Below the pieces are notes generated by a model that was not told where the DNA came from, did no database searches, and worked only from the letters and a program-made list of their open reading frames with translations. Positions 34,390 through 45,147 of a DNA stretch of 64,000 nt are shown one piece after another; the stretch's first letter is position 1; every line of letters starts with the position of its first letter. The position numbers and the translations under genes are program-made. Source of the DNA: Sambucus nigra (Eukaryota; Streptophyta; Magnoliopsida; Dipsacales; Adoxaceae). The stretch is from positions 370,099,868 through 370,163,867 of the forward strand of contig OX422207.1 of NCBI GenBank assembly GCA_949130495.1, read 5' to 3'.

Positions 34390-35962
34390 AATGCCTCAAT
34401 TCTCTCCCTTCTCGTCGTCAACGTACACAAGTACATCTTCGCAAACATTGTATGTTTCATCAACCATTATTTGAGCTTCACCCTTAAACAAAAGTCGGTT
34501 GTGTACTTTAGTTTCGACAACTACAGAGATGAGTATGCACACATCAATAATCCTACTATTGCCCAGTTCCTTGAAATATAATCGTCCTCCATACTCACCA
34601 TGAGTGTATGATGATGATCCAAGACCTACGAAAGGCGGAGGCACTGGGAAGGGAAATATTGTAGTAGGCGGCATTGGGGAGTGGAATATTAAAAGGAGGT
34701 GGCATTGGGGAGGGGAATGTTAAAGGAGGCACCATTTGAGACGGGAAACTTCCAGAGGGATGAAAGGAGAAACCTTGAGGAGTAGGCTAAGTGAAACCTT
34801 TAGGAGGCATTGAGGCCTGATAACCTTAAGTAAAAAAGTCACAAGTTTCCCAATTTGATTCTTTAAGAGTCCCAGGTTATTTTTAACCTCCTCGACATCC
34901 CCATCGGTACTAGACTACTGTTCATATTGGGATAATATACGACTCCTGACCAAAAAGAGTTTATCCAGGAGAGGTACGATGTATTATAATTTTGATTTTG
35001 GCATATATGATCAACACCTCTCATCTCCCCCCTTTTCCTTTTCGAAGTTCTGGCTCAGGGCATTATTATCCAAGTCATCAAAAGGGATCGAACTTGAATG
35101 ACTGATAAGGGCCTCTACTGATTCCAGTGTTTTAGCTAAGGGCAAAGGGAATTTGTCATCTTTTCCTCGTAGAGCGTGAACGTATAAGTTGACCCGATTT
35201 GGTTCTTTACCGACATCTGGATCATCTTTTGTCCTGCTCAACCATTCATTCTTCAAATGTTCATAAGATTAGGAGCCCAGCCTACGGACATCACTTTTTG
35301 TTTTAACCTATTTTGTTTATTCCTCTCCCTCTCGACAAGATTCTTGTCCTTCAACTCATTCTCTAAAAAATCATTCTATTACTCCATCGGCATTACAAGA
35401 TTGGGAGGCACCCTGCCTTTTTTATCCAAAATATCGCAGCTTGATGCATCCTTTGGGAAACGTCTCTGCCGAAGGTTTCTCCATCATGTCCTCAATTTTT
35501 CAGTAACCCTAAAAAGAACCCTATTCTTTGACTTGTTAGGAAATGTAAACCTCTTGAAGAGATGATTATATATGTCAACTTTAACGACATGATCAATAAG
35601 GTTCCAATTGTCTACTCCCCCGACCCCCATGTTTATTTTTCCCAGCGATAAACACTAGGCTTTAAAGTTCAGCAGGTCATTTTTATCACCCTTGGGCTTA
35701 TTACCAAGAAGCGAGAACCCAATGGGATTCTTTTCATTTGAGTAGGAGGTGCCAGGAGTGATGGATATGGGCATTGGAACAACAGGGGTTTGTTGGGTAC
35801 TCATAGTTACGGCCACACTTGAAGTAGGGGAATGAACCAAAGTTGGATTTGTGGATTCCTCAGCGACTGGTGATGAGAATTCTTGTTGTTTTACACAAGA
35901 TGAGGCTCCTCATGGGGGTGTCACCTCATCACTTGTTACATTTTTTTCGTTGCCTCCTGACA
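34390..35962 (-). pseudogene. Transposase_24-type (En/Spm second protein) pseudogene
   Basis: The ATG at 35962 opens MSGGNEKNVTSDE, followed by a low-complexity Ser/Thr/Pro segment. Then come NWNLIDHVVKVDIYNHLFKR (about 35610-35550), a stretch with NKQNRLKQKVMSVGWAPNL (about 35320-35270) and KEPNRVNLYVHA (about 35200), the motif order of Transposase_24 proteins. The C-terminal part is Gly/Pro-rich (PPTTIFPFPVPPPFVG at about 34670) and ends in an acidic tail near 34396. Stops at several points and at least one frameshift are visible. It lies upstream of TNP2, whereas in CACTA-1 it lies downstream, so it may come from a third element. Confidence 0.6.
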
Positions 35963-36040
35963 TTATTTAAAAAAATGAAAAAACATAAGCAACTAAATAA
36001 TTATAATAGTGTAAAATTATAACTAACTAAACAAGTTTAT

Positions 36041-36043
<3 letters not shown>

Positions 36044-36083
<40 letters not shown>
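36044..36083. repeat. (TA)n microsatellite at Tat insertion point
   Basis: About 40 bases of pure TA immediately left of the Tat LTR start. It may be the insertion target or a later expansion, and it blurs any target duplication. Confidence 0.9.
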
Positions 36084-36085
<2 letters not shown>

Positions 36086-36086
<1 letters not shown>

Positions 36087-37030
36087 GATATGCCCTAAAT
36101 GTTTCCCATCGGATCAGAGACATCAACCTCGGCCAGGGAGATGGCCGAGGTTAGAAGGGCCTTAGATTGGCAACCAGTGGTCTCATCCTAATCAAGGTCG
36201 GCCACGGCCGACGTTACTACTTACCTCAGCAGGTGAGGTCTTCATGATCCAGAGGGGCAGTTATTCATCAGGTCATCCAAGGCTTGCAACCTCGGCTGGG
36301 TGCAGGCCGAGGTTACAAAGGATACTCCATCATCGTAACCAGTCTCGACTGGGAATCAGCCAACGAACCTGCTAATCCACCATTACCTCGGCCCAGGCCG
36401 ACATTACAGCTCCACCTGCCTTACCTCGGCTCTACCACTGAGCCAAGGTCACCACTGATCAAGCATTTTCCCGACCACACCAACCTCGTCCTCTTCGAGG
36501 CCGAGGTTGGGACCAATCACAAATGGCCGATTCTTTATCAGCATATGTATGGTTGGGAACACATGTACACAATCAATTATAACAAATCAATCCCCTCACG
36601 TGGGGGAATATTTCATCATCATTATCTACATGTGACAATGACATATGTCTTCATCAGATTGGATATATCAGCACACAATGCTCATTACATGAATAGGGGA
36701 TGCATTACACCCCCCACATATTATATATACTTGTCTTCTCCTTCTTGGAGAAGGATCCGAAATTAGCAAACCTAGCTGAAACTCTGTCCAGATATATAGT
36801 AGAGATAGAAATCTTGAGAGATTATATCTATGGAAATTAGAGCCTTCATATAGTAATATTAACCACACACCTTCATAGTGGACGTAGGCCAGATTGGCTG
36901 AACCACTTATATTCCGATGTTAATCCTCTTCTCCTCACCTCCTTCTACTATATACCCTTATACTACCATTGTTAACATTGAATTGATCTTACAAACACCT
37001 TGAAGGGTGGTTCTATTTTCAGCATCATCA
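36086..37030 (+). repeat. Tat element 5' LTR (945 bp)
   Basis: Starts TGATATGCCCTAAATG and ends AGCATCATCA, four bases before the primer site. A TATA-like TATATATAC at 36722-36730 is a likely promoter core. The first 430 bp are unusually rich in CCTCGGCC/GGCCGAGG dyads. A 160-codon ORF inside (36284-36766) is a by-product of this composition. Confidence 0.85.
36124..36512. repeat. Six CCTCGGC/GCCGAGG stem-loops in Tat LTR
   Basis: Short perfect or near-perfect dyads: AACCTCGGCC with GGCCGAGGTT (36129-36157), GTCGGCC with GGCCGAC (about 36200), AACCTCGGC with GGCCGAGGTT (36288-36316), CCTCGGCC with GGCCGAC (about 36388), CCTCGGCTC with GAGCCAAGG (36425-36450) and AACCTCG with CGAGGTT (36481-36510). 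Loops are 3 to about 14 bases. Confidence 0.8.
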
Positions 37031-37033
37031 TTT

Positions 37034-37051
37034 TGGCGCCGTATGTGGGAA
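37034..37051 (+). other. Tat primer binding site
   Basis: TGGCGCCGTATGTGGGAA, three bases after the LTR. It is the class of primer site (TGGCGCCGTCTGTGGGAA) common in plant Tat elements. Confidence 0.8.
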
Positions 37052-37195
37052 CGAGAAGCTGTCTCTTCCTCTTTTTCTACATAACCTCACCGGAGACTCT
37101 GGTGGTGAACCAGGCCTCACCCCTTGCGTGGGGTTGTTTAACCATAGAAAGAGGTCCTGTAAGGTATTAATATCATCTATTACACCAGCTCTTTA

Positions 37196-39189
37196 GTGCT
37201 AACATATGGCACAGAAATTACCACCACCTCTTCCGCCACTGGGGCTGGAGGACCTACCTCCAGCCAGGCACCGCCTCAGTTCGAAATGGCGGAGGTGGCC
37301 ACAACATTGAAGTCCTTGGATGAAATGCAACAAGAAATGAAGGAGAAATTTGCACAGCTCAGTAAAAATATGATGAGGCCACCTGGAGTCTCATCGGAGA
37401 TGATTACCCCAGTGGCTGTCCAGGTGCATCCTGAAGCCAGGGGACACCCCAGGCACCGCGCAAGGACCACCCTACGGCCCAGCGGAGGAGGGACGTTGCT
37501 GACTCTAGGAGTTTACGCCTGGGGAGGCAATAACACCATTGCCCAGAAGATAGGTATGATGATTTAGAGGTGGAAGACGTCCTGGAAGATTATTAGGAGC
37601 CGTATGAGGTTTTGAATAACACATTTCGTCATATCCAGTGGAGCCAAGGTTATGGGGGCAGAAGAGGAGGAGAATCCCAACAATGAGGATCAGCTTTTGA
37701 TCAATTGAGCAGAGGGTCGACCTTTGAAAGGCTCGGCCCCATAAATGACCTGAAACAGAGGTTGTCCAAGTCAAGAAGTGCATCCGTCTCACAAAGGAAA
37801 GAGAGGCAACATCGACCACATCAGGGACGAGGAAGAGACCAAGAAGAAGTCAACAACCGACATTGTGCGACGGATGGGGAACCCTCAGTCCACCCTTTGG
37901 AGGTGGTTGGGGATGACCTCATCCAGGTCGATATTGTAAGGCCATGGAACGACTCCATCCAACGTCTTGAAGAAAAGATAGGAGACCTCAACAAAAGCTA
38001 AGACCCATTGCAAAGGGGTTTCACAGAGGGCTCCCTATTCGTGGCCAGGATTGTGAGTTTTCCAACCCCTGCCAAGTTCAAACCGCCCATGGTGTCTCAC
38101 AAGTATGACGGTAGCACCAACCCTGTACATCACATTGAGATGTACCAGACAGCGGCGGACATTTATTCAATACCAGATGACATGAAGTCTCGGGCCTTCT
38201 CCAGGACCTTGATGAGTGGCGCACACATCTGGTTTACTTCTCTTCTGAAGAATTCAATTGAGAACTTTAAGGGCTTGGATGAACGATTCATTCAAAATTT
38301 CTATTTTGGGATAAGACCTCAAAAGAAGAGCACACATCTGTTATATGTCAAGCAAGGCAAGCACGAGAGCCTAAGAGACTACATCGCCAAGTTCAACAAA
38401 GAAAAACTTGAGGTTGAAGATTACGAAGAGAACATATCCATGATCGCCCTCATAAAAGGTCTCCAGAAAGGGAAGTTGTTGTGGAAACTTGTGGAAGACC
38501 CTCCCAAGTCAATGGCAGAGCTATTGGCAACTGCGGGGAAGGTCATGAATGCTGAAGAGACCATGGCTGACAAGTATGAGGATGAGAACGGCAGTAGCAG
38601 TGGGAAGCTCCAAAGGAAAAACAATGGAAATAAGAGGTCAGCTGACGACAAGTTCGCACACCATACCCCTCTAACGATGAGCTGCGAACATATCCTCAAT
38701 GAGATCAAGAATGACAGGTCTCTAATATGGCCGGAGAAAGTGAAGGCTCCTCCGCCTAAGAGGAATAAGAATTTATGGTGCGAGTTCCACCAAGACCATG
38801 GTCATGTTACAGATAAGTGCTTTGCCTTGAAGGATGAGATTGAGAAGATGTTGAAGTCAGGAAAGTTGAGGAAATATGTTGATGGTAAGGCTCTCAAAAG
38901 GGGAAGAGATGAACCCAAAAATAAGAGAAACGACAGGTGTCCTGACGATACCCCAGCAAGAAGAGAAGATTACTCAGATGGTGATGATGAAGACGATCCA
39001 GACCTCCCACCAAAGGATGATAACACCCCAGTGAAGAGGGTGGGTATGATATCCTTTGGTGTTAACACCATATGCGGAGGACTTGATAGGGGTGGTTCTG
39101 AAGTAGCCGACCAGAAAGCTCATGTGGCAGAACCCAAGTCAGTGGCCAAACTTGAAGTAGTAAATCTGACGTCTTCTGAGACAATGTAG
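37196..39189 (+). pseudogene. gag: Tat gag polyprotein (one long open segment of 393 codons)
   Basis: N-terminal linker sequence runs 37196-37567, changes frame before 37705, then is collinear to 39189 with a single TAA at 37999. The long open part shows the capsid motifs YDGSTNPVHHIEMYQ, AFSRTLMSGAHIWF, LYVKQGKHESLRDYIAKFN and VEDYEENISMIALIKGL. A zinc-knuckle-like CEFHQDHGHVTDKCFALK (C-x2-H-x4-H-x4-C, near 38780-38833) follows. The C-terminus is acidic (DGDDEDDPDLPPKDDN). No ATG exists at the beginning of the open part; the first in-frame ATG is at about 38089. The 1.19-kb open segment is the best-preserved coding piece of this element. Confidence 0.85.
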
Positions 39190-39299
39190 AAGAGAAAGAA
39201 GGTAGACATGGATAATCTCATAGTTGGGTTCTCCCAACTCGACTTCAAAGGCATCCTAGCTCCACATGATGATCCTTTGGTGATTACAACAAGGGTACA

Positions 39300-39660
39300 C
39301 GGATGATAGGTATAGAGAATTCTTGTAGATGGAGGGAGTTCAGCAGATGTGATGTTCTGGCCCTACTTCAAAAGCCTAATCCTTAGTAGAGCTAGGCTGG
39401 TACCCTATCATCATCTGTTAATGGGCTTCAGCGATGAAAAGGTCCATTCTTTGGGCATGTATGAGATGGACGTGCGAATGGGCGATGAGTGGCCTAAGAG
39501 GTTGACCCGGAAGATCAATTTCTTCATTATGGACAAAAACGTCCTCTCGGCCTATAACTTCATCATAGGAAGAGTATCCCTTAAAGAGTTTGAGGCCGTG
39601 CCATCGGTGGTCCACCAGATGCTAAAATTCCTGACCCCATATGGGGTAGGGGAAGTGTAG
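39300..39660 (+). pseudogene. Tat aspartic protease domain
   Basis: Same frame as gag. ILVDGGSSADVMFWPYF at about 39319 carries the catalytic Asp in a D-G-G rather than the usual D-T-G context. FIMDKNVLSAYNFIIGR (39520-39572) is the second conserved block (Y.IILGR type). It ends in TAG at 39658, probably a mutated codon because the same frame continues into RT. Confidence 0.75.
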
Positions 39661-39888
39661 GGTGACCAGACCATAGCACGAGAATGCTACTTCAACTTAG
39701 CTAAAGAGAGAGAGGCCCACAAGAGAGCTACTACCACATATAACATAGATACACTTGACCCAAGAGATGAAACGAAGTTGAAGAAAGGAGAGGTCGCGGA
39801 AGAGGTAGAATCCATCATCCTCAATGAGGACGAACTGGAAAAAACCATCTAGGTTGGCAAATCCTTAAGAGCGGAGATCAAGGAAGAG

Positions 39889-41250
39889 TTGATAAGTTTC
39901 TTGAAGAAGAGGCATAGTGTCTTCGTTTGGAGCCATGCAGACATGTCTGGCATCGACCCTGAGGTTATGTTCCATAAACTCAACGTATCTGAGGATGCTC
40001 AACCAATCAAGCAAAGACGAAGAGTTTACTTGAGGGAGAAGTATAATGTCATACGAGAAAAAGTCAGGAAGTTGGAAGAAGTTGAGTTCATAAGGGAAGT
40101 CGTATATTTGGAGTGGTTGTCAAATGCAGTCATAGTGCCCAAGGCCAATAGGAAATGGAGGATATGTGTAGACTTCACCAACCTGAACAACTCTTGCCCA
40201 AAACATAGCTATCCCTTACCTCTAATCGACCAGATGGTAGATTCCACTGCAGGTCACAAGCTTATGAGCTTCATGGATGCGTATTCAGGCTACAACCAGA
40301 TCTTTATGGATGTTGAAAACTCGAAGAAGACTGCCTTCATCACGGACAAACGGATATATTGCTATAAGGTTATTCCCTTCGGATTGAAAAATGCAGGAGC
40401 AACATACCAACATCTTGTGAATAATATGTTTGAAGACCAAATAGGCAAGACCATAGAGGTGTATGTAGACGATATGTTAACGAAGAGCTTAAAGGCATGC
40501 ACTCATGTGGTAGACCTAGAAAAGACATTCGACACCATTGACTTGTACATAATGAAACTCAACCCTGCAAAGTGTGTCTTCGGGGTAGGAGCTGGGAAAT
40601 TCCTTAGATTCATTGTCAATCAGAGGGGAATAGAGGCGAACCCTAAGAAAATCAAGGCTTTTCTCAACATAAAGACACCAAGGAGCATCAAGGACATTCA
40701 GAGGCTCACTTGAAGAATAGCTGCACTCAACAGATTTATTTCTAGAGCGACGGAATAGTTTCTTTCATTATTTAAGGTGCTCATAAATGCATTTGAATGG
40801 TATAAAGAGTGTGACGAGGCTTTTAATCAGCTCAAGTCCTACCTCGGATCTCCCCTGCTCTTATCTCGGCCCATAGTGGGAGAAATGATGTATGTTTATT
40901 TAGCCGTCTCAGAATCAGCTATAAGTGCAGCCATAGTATGGGAAGACGTTGGGGTGAAAGGCATGTATACTTCAATAGTAAGGCCCTTCAAGGGTCAGAA
41001 CAGAACTATCCTAGGATGGAAAAATTGGCCTACACTTTGATACATGCCTCGAGGAAGATGAAGCCCTAATTCCAAGCCCATTCTATGGTCATCCTCACTG
41101 ACTCCCCACTGAGGCAAGTTCTTCACAAACCTGAGAAGTCGAGTAGACTGATGACATGGGCCATTGAGTTGGGAGAGTATGACCTTATTTATCATCCCAG
41201 GGCGGCCATCAAAGGGCAGGCACTTGCAGATTTTGTTGCTGAGTTCACAT
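39889..41250 (+). pseudogene. Tat reverse transcriptase and first RNase H
   Basis: RT would copy element RNA to DNA. Visible are KWRICVDFTNLNNSCPKHSY, SFMDAYSGYNQIFM (motif A, catalytic Asp kept), PFGLKNAGATYQ and VYVDDML (Y-V-D-D catalytic box, about 40460). A TGA follows IQRLT at 40711 and a TAG lies at 40756. A frameshift near 40965 moves the RNase H into another frame: ALQGSEQNYP, ILTDSPLRQVLHKPEKSS and IKGQALADFVAEFTWEE (about 40985-41260), with TAA at 41068 and TAG at 41263. The catalytic Asp of LTDSPL is kept. Motif spacing is that of Tat elements. Confidence 0.85.
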
Positions 41251-41429
41251 GGGAAGAGGTATAGGATGAGAATGACCTAGAGACTATAGAGGGGTCGAAC
41301 AGCAACGTCTTCCGAGCTCAGGAAGAGGTTGTATCCAAAAGAAACAGAAATGGAATAGTCGAGAATGAGGAAGACGGGTACCTCTTCAAGCAAGGAATTA
41401 TAGTAGAAGGGAGCTTCTCATAAGATAAA

Positions 41430-41860
41430 GACATCTGGAACCTCTTTGTTGACGGGTCTTCTTGCGAAAGCGGAAGCGGTGCAGGGCTAATACTGTCAGC
41501 TCCGGATGGTGCTAACGTTGAATATGCCCTAAGGTTTAACTTTAAGGAATCAAACAACGAGTCAGAATATGAGGCCATGATAGCAGGCCTCTCATTGGCA
41601 AAGACCCTTAGGGTAAGACGACTCCTGCTTCATAGTGACTCAAGGTTGGTTGTTAACCAAGTATTGGGGGTTTATGAGGCCAAGGATGAATGGATGGCCA
41701 AATACCTGAAGAGGGTGAGAACGATACTCAAAGGTTTCGAAGAGGTAAAGATGAAGAGAATACCTCGACAAAATAACAGCCACGCAGATGCATTAGCAAG
41801 GTTAGATTCAGCAACAAGGACAAGTATTAGAAGGACGGTCCCAGTTGAGATCTTGCCCAA
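41430..41860 (+). pseudogene. Tat second RNase H (archaeal-type, aRH)
   Basis: The motifs LFVDGSSCESGSGAGLIL, NNESEYEAMIAGLSLA, LLHSDSRLVVNQVLG and NSHADALARL carry the D...E...D...D catalytic set of an RNase H fold. It lies after the first RNase H and before integrase, the arrangement typical of Tat-group elements. A TAA at 41421 precedes it in the same frame, but the domain itself is uninterrupted. Confidence 0.85.
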
Positions 41861-42084
41861 GGCAACCATTGAAGAAGAAGATGTCAGTAACCCTTGCCTC
41901 AATTTGAACCTAGCAGACTCATGGATGGATCCCCTTATCAGATATATCAGAGAGGGAGAGCTACCAGAATCAAAGTTAGAGAGGATAAAACTGAGGTACA
42001 GAGCTACAAAGTTCTTAGTAGTAGGAGACATCCTATATAAAAAGGGATTCCTATTACCTCTCCTCAGATGCGTTCATCCCACAT

Positions 42085-42500
42085 AAGTTCCTCGCGTCCT
42101 ACAGGAGGTACACGAGGGTTCTTTCTCCAGTCATATAGGAGGAAGACCTTTGGCTAAGAGGATTATTACGCAAGGATACTGGTGGCCGACCTTGGCCAAA
42201 GATGCTGCAACCTACGTAAAAAGGTGCGATAAATGTCAGAGATTCTCCACTATCCCCCATCAACCTCATCAGCCTATAACGTCAATCAGTTCACCTTGGC
42301 CCTTTGGAGTATGGGGAATTGACTTAGTGGGTCCCCTGCCATGGGCTGCAAATAATTATCGATTCCTGATAGTTGACATTGATTACTTCTCCAAGTGGGT
42401 AGAGGCAGAGACAATGATAACGATTACAGAGCATAAGACCTTCCAATTTATTTAGAAGAACATCATATGCAGACATGGCCTCCCAAACACCCTTATCGAC
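42085..42500 (+). pseudogene. Tat integrase, N-terminal half only
   Basis: The HHCC zinc-binding region is seen (HEGSFSSHIGGRPLAKRI, then CDKCQRF), followed by the start of the catalytic core (WGIDLVGPLPWA, first Asp kept). TAG stops at 42453 and TAA at 42084 break it. The coding sequence ends within CRHGLPNTLIDK, where the second catalytic Asp would follow, because the element is deleted from 42501. Confidence 0.85.
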
Positions 42501-42744
42501 AAATGTGTTTTATTAAATTATTCAGTTGAGTTTTATTCAGTTGTGTGAATGGTTTATATTTCTTTCCGCATGTACTGTTTTGTTAATTAAAAAGTTAAAA
42601 TTTGGCACCAACTTTTGGAATACTAGGTGGTTAGTAAGTTTTAAAAAGTTTTCGACAGTGATGTTAAGGATGAACCAATTGGGATTTCTATTTTAATTTA
42701 GTATAGGACTTATCACCCTGTATTTTATTAGGCGGGGTGTCACA
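42501..42744 (+). repeat. Element B 5' LTR remnant (last 244 bp)
   Basis: Collinear with 48771-49016, the end of the 3' LTR, and ends GGCGGGGTGTCACA. The first 3.6 kb are missing, and the left neighbour is the Tat integrase. Confidence 0.9.
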
Positions 42745-42746
42745 GA

Positions 42747-42758
42747 TGGTATCATAGC
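42747..42758 (+). other. Element B primer binding site
   Basis: TGGTATCATAGC, one base from the TGGTATCAGAGC initiator-Met site, two bases after the LTR. Confidence 0.85.
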
Positions 42759-42928
42759 ATCAGGTTCTAGTGTCCTTAGGATCTGTGCTTCTTTTCACGT
42801 TTCAGCTTAGCAATCTTTGATATAGAGCCCTGTCATAGGATTGTTATATTCTCATACGTATGTGCATTTACGTTCTTATTCCCAATTTATATTTGAGGGT
42901 GAACTCATATAATTCGATTATCATTCCA

Positions 42929-43985
42929 GATGCCGCTCAAGAGAGAGAGGGGGCAGCTGGGGCAGCAGGGGGAGATGAGACTAGGGAGGCTGATATGGAG
43001 CAAGAATTATCGCAGCAACTGCCAATGATGATTTTGACAACACAGGTAACTGAAATAGTGGCGCAGACAGTTGAAGCGATGGTGGTCGCAATGGCAGGGT
43101 ACTTTCCACGGGATCAGCCACTAGTGTTAATGACGCTAATTGTTCAAGCTCACACGGGGCCGTTAGGGGTGGCAACCATTATGAGAGGTTTTTCAAGAGT
43201 GGGCGCCCATCAGAGTTGCGAGCGGGTTGATATGTAGTGCTAGAGTGTCAAGGAAGAGAGATATCCAGCAACACCTACGCATGGGAGATTGCGATGAGGT
43301 GCGGAAGCAAATGCTAGTCACTTTTAGTTTAGTGGGAGCAGCGCTACAGTGGTGGGAGTCGATCACCATAGTTGTGGAAAGGGATACACTAGCTATTGCA
43401 AAGTTTTGGGTGCGATTCGACCGCACGTATTTTCCTCCAGCGGTTGAGACCGAAATAAGGAGAACATTTAAAGAGGACTCAGGGGGATCGTTCAGTGGCC
43501 GATTACGAGGAAAAATTTACTCGTTGGCAAATTTTGTACCGAATGAGTTAAGCGATGAAGAGATAAAGAAATTAAAGGTTTGTGGATGGGTTAGTCTGGA
43601 GAATCAAACAACATCTAATTGGTAATTCCTCATTAGTAGCTTATACTGATATCGTTAACGCGGCACTCCGGCACTGTCAGAAAAATCACTTCCACATGAA
43701 AGGAAGCAGGAAGAGACTGAAAACTAGCCAGTTGGATCAAGCAGGAGGGAATAGTACCAGTGGGGTATCCTAGCAGCAGACTGGGGGAGATCAGGGGTAG
43801 TATTTTCGACAGGGAAATCATCCTAAACAATTTACAACCGCAGGCTATCGACAAGATGGCCAGGAATTCCAACAAGGTCGGCATGAAAAGGACCAGTGGC
43901 AGGGTGAATGTATTTGAAGGTGTTTCGTTTGTGGGGAAAGCGAGACACATGAAGAGATATTGTCTTAAGAGAGGCAGGGGTTAAC
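42929..43985 (+). pseudogene. gag: Element B gag (Tekay-type), frameshifted
   Basis: Capsid motifs LVGAALQWWESITIV (about 43333-43377), FWVRFDRTYFPPAVETEIRR (about 43405-43465) and FVPNELSDEEIKKL match chromovirus gag. Several frames are used. The likely ATG (42929) is one base out of step with the following open stretch, and stops occur at 43237 and 43623. The zinc knuckle CFVCG...HMKRYC (43907-43970) is split by one extra base between its halves. The protein ends in the basic tail near 43982. Confidence 0.8.
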
Positions 43986-45147
43986 TACAGGACGAGGTCC
44001 TAGATGTACAGCCACTAAAACAAGTCATGGGTGCTTTCGGGCAGGGAGAAGATGCTCCGGAGCCCGAGGATCAGCCGTTGCAGCTGGAGCATGGAGGTAA
44101 TTATTTTTACCCTATGGGTGTGGGGTATGTTTTTGAGTGACAAAGAGGATGTCACAGTATAAGACTTATTTTTCACTAGAGTTCGCAGGTGAGTCGAATT
44201 TAGTGGGTGCGTTGGTTGTAGAAGTCATAGTATGTGGATAAACTTTCCGTGGGGTAGCAGAGTTTCTTCGGTGTTCTTCACAGGAGAGTGGAGGTGTATA
44301 CTGAGTGAAGGCTTGAATTATGATTGGAGTTACTACTTTTGAGAATTATGGTAGTAGTGTTGATAATATTTTCTTAATATAGACTAGATAGCGATGGAAT
44401 TTAACTATTGTGGATAGTGGTGTTAAGTTTTTATGTTCGCGACACCAGGATATGATTGGTACTAGGTATCACCTGAGAGGAAATTTAGCCTATGTATATG
44501 TGTGTGTATATATGTTGTATTGCATGGTGAGATAGGCACATAGTGAGGTCTTGTGTTCTCAAATTTTATCCCGGTAAGTAGGGATGTTTACTGAAGTGAA
44601 TCAGGGTGGTTAGATTTATGTTCGAGCAAAGAGAGATAGCTCGGGGTTTATTTTTGCGCAAGGACTAGTGATGGAAAGGCACGGTATTTTATGTTGTCTT
44701 TGGTAGCATGAGGGTAAGTGTATATACTTTTGTGTTAAGAGACAAGTATTTTGTGGGGAGATGTTTGGACGTTAGTACATGGGTTGGGAAAACCAGGCAG
44801 TAGATATATTATAGGCAGCAGATATATATATTTGATATGACTATGGGTTCGAAGTTATATTATGGCTTACGACTAGCATAGTCGGGTAAATTTCGTGCGA
44901 TAAAGCATGGGGATAGGGTGTATGGGCACCCGGTTAATTAAGGCAAATTTTATGCAGTTAAGCGCGGGTATAGGGTGTATTGGCGCCCTGGTTAATCTAA
45001 ATGCATACTTGTGTAACGTATGGTTAGAAGCGGATGGGATAGATATAACGAGCTTATAAGCACATGACTAGAGAGTAATATTAGAAGCTTGGAACATTAC
45101 GCTCATCTTAATTTCGAGGACGAAATTCCTTTGTGAGGGAGGGAGTA
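43986..45147 (+). other. Element B 3' internal region, non-coding, with direct repeat and polypurine tract
   Basis: No pol domain in any frame. A roughly 60-bp tandem duplication spans 44885-45000, the phrase ATAGGGTGTATkGGCrCCC occurring at 44913 and 44970. The tract GAGGGAGGGAGTA (45135-45147) is the polypurine primer for the 3' LTR. Confidence 0.7.

Larger units (their letters stand above)
25791..36085 (-). mobile_element. CACTA-2: En/Spm-type transposon with internal satellite; right end not identified
   Basis: The left terminus CACTACATCAAATTAGG at 25791 shares CACTACAyCA with CACTA-1 and is followed by subterminal repeats. Inside are a satellite array (26000-29495), two hairpin sequences, a TNP2 pseudogene and a Transposase_24-type pseudogene, both minus strand. 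The right terminus should lie near 36000. Only a bare TAGTG at 36007-36011, without subterminal repeats, is present before the (TA)n tract and the Tat LTR. The span as one element is an inference. Confidence 0.5.
36086..42500 (+). mobile_element. Tat-type Ty3 retrotransposon, 3' part deleted
   Basis: Order: LTR (36086-37030), primer site, gag, protease, RT, RNase H, a second (archaeal-type) RNase H, then the first half of integrase, which stops at 42500 against an unrelated LTR. The dual RNase H arrangement and the gag and RT motifs are those of the Tat/Ogre group of plant non-chromovirus Ty3 elements. One main frameshift (about 40965) and several stops break the polyprotein. The 3' LTR is absent, so the element cannot be complete. 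Confidence 0.9.

Noticed and set aside
36284..36766. 160-codon plus-strand ORF
   Set aside because: Lies inside the Tat LTR and covers the GC-rich stem-loop region, which depletes stop codons. No motif.
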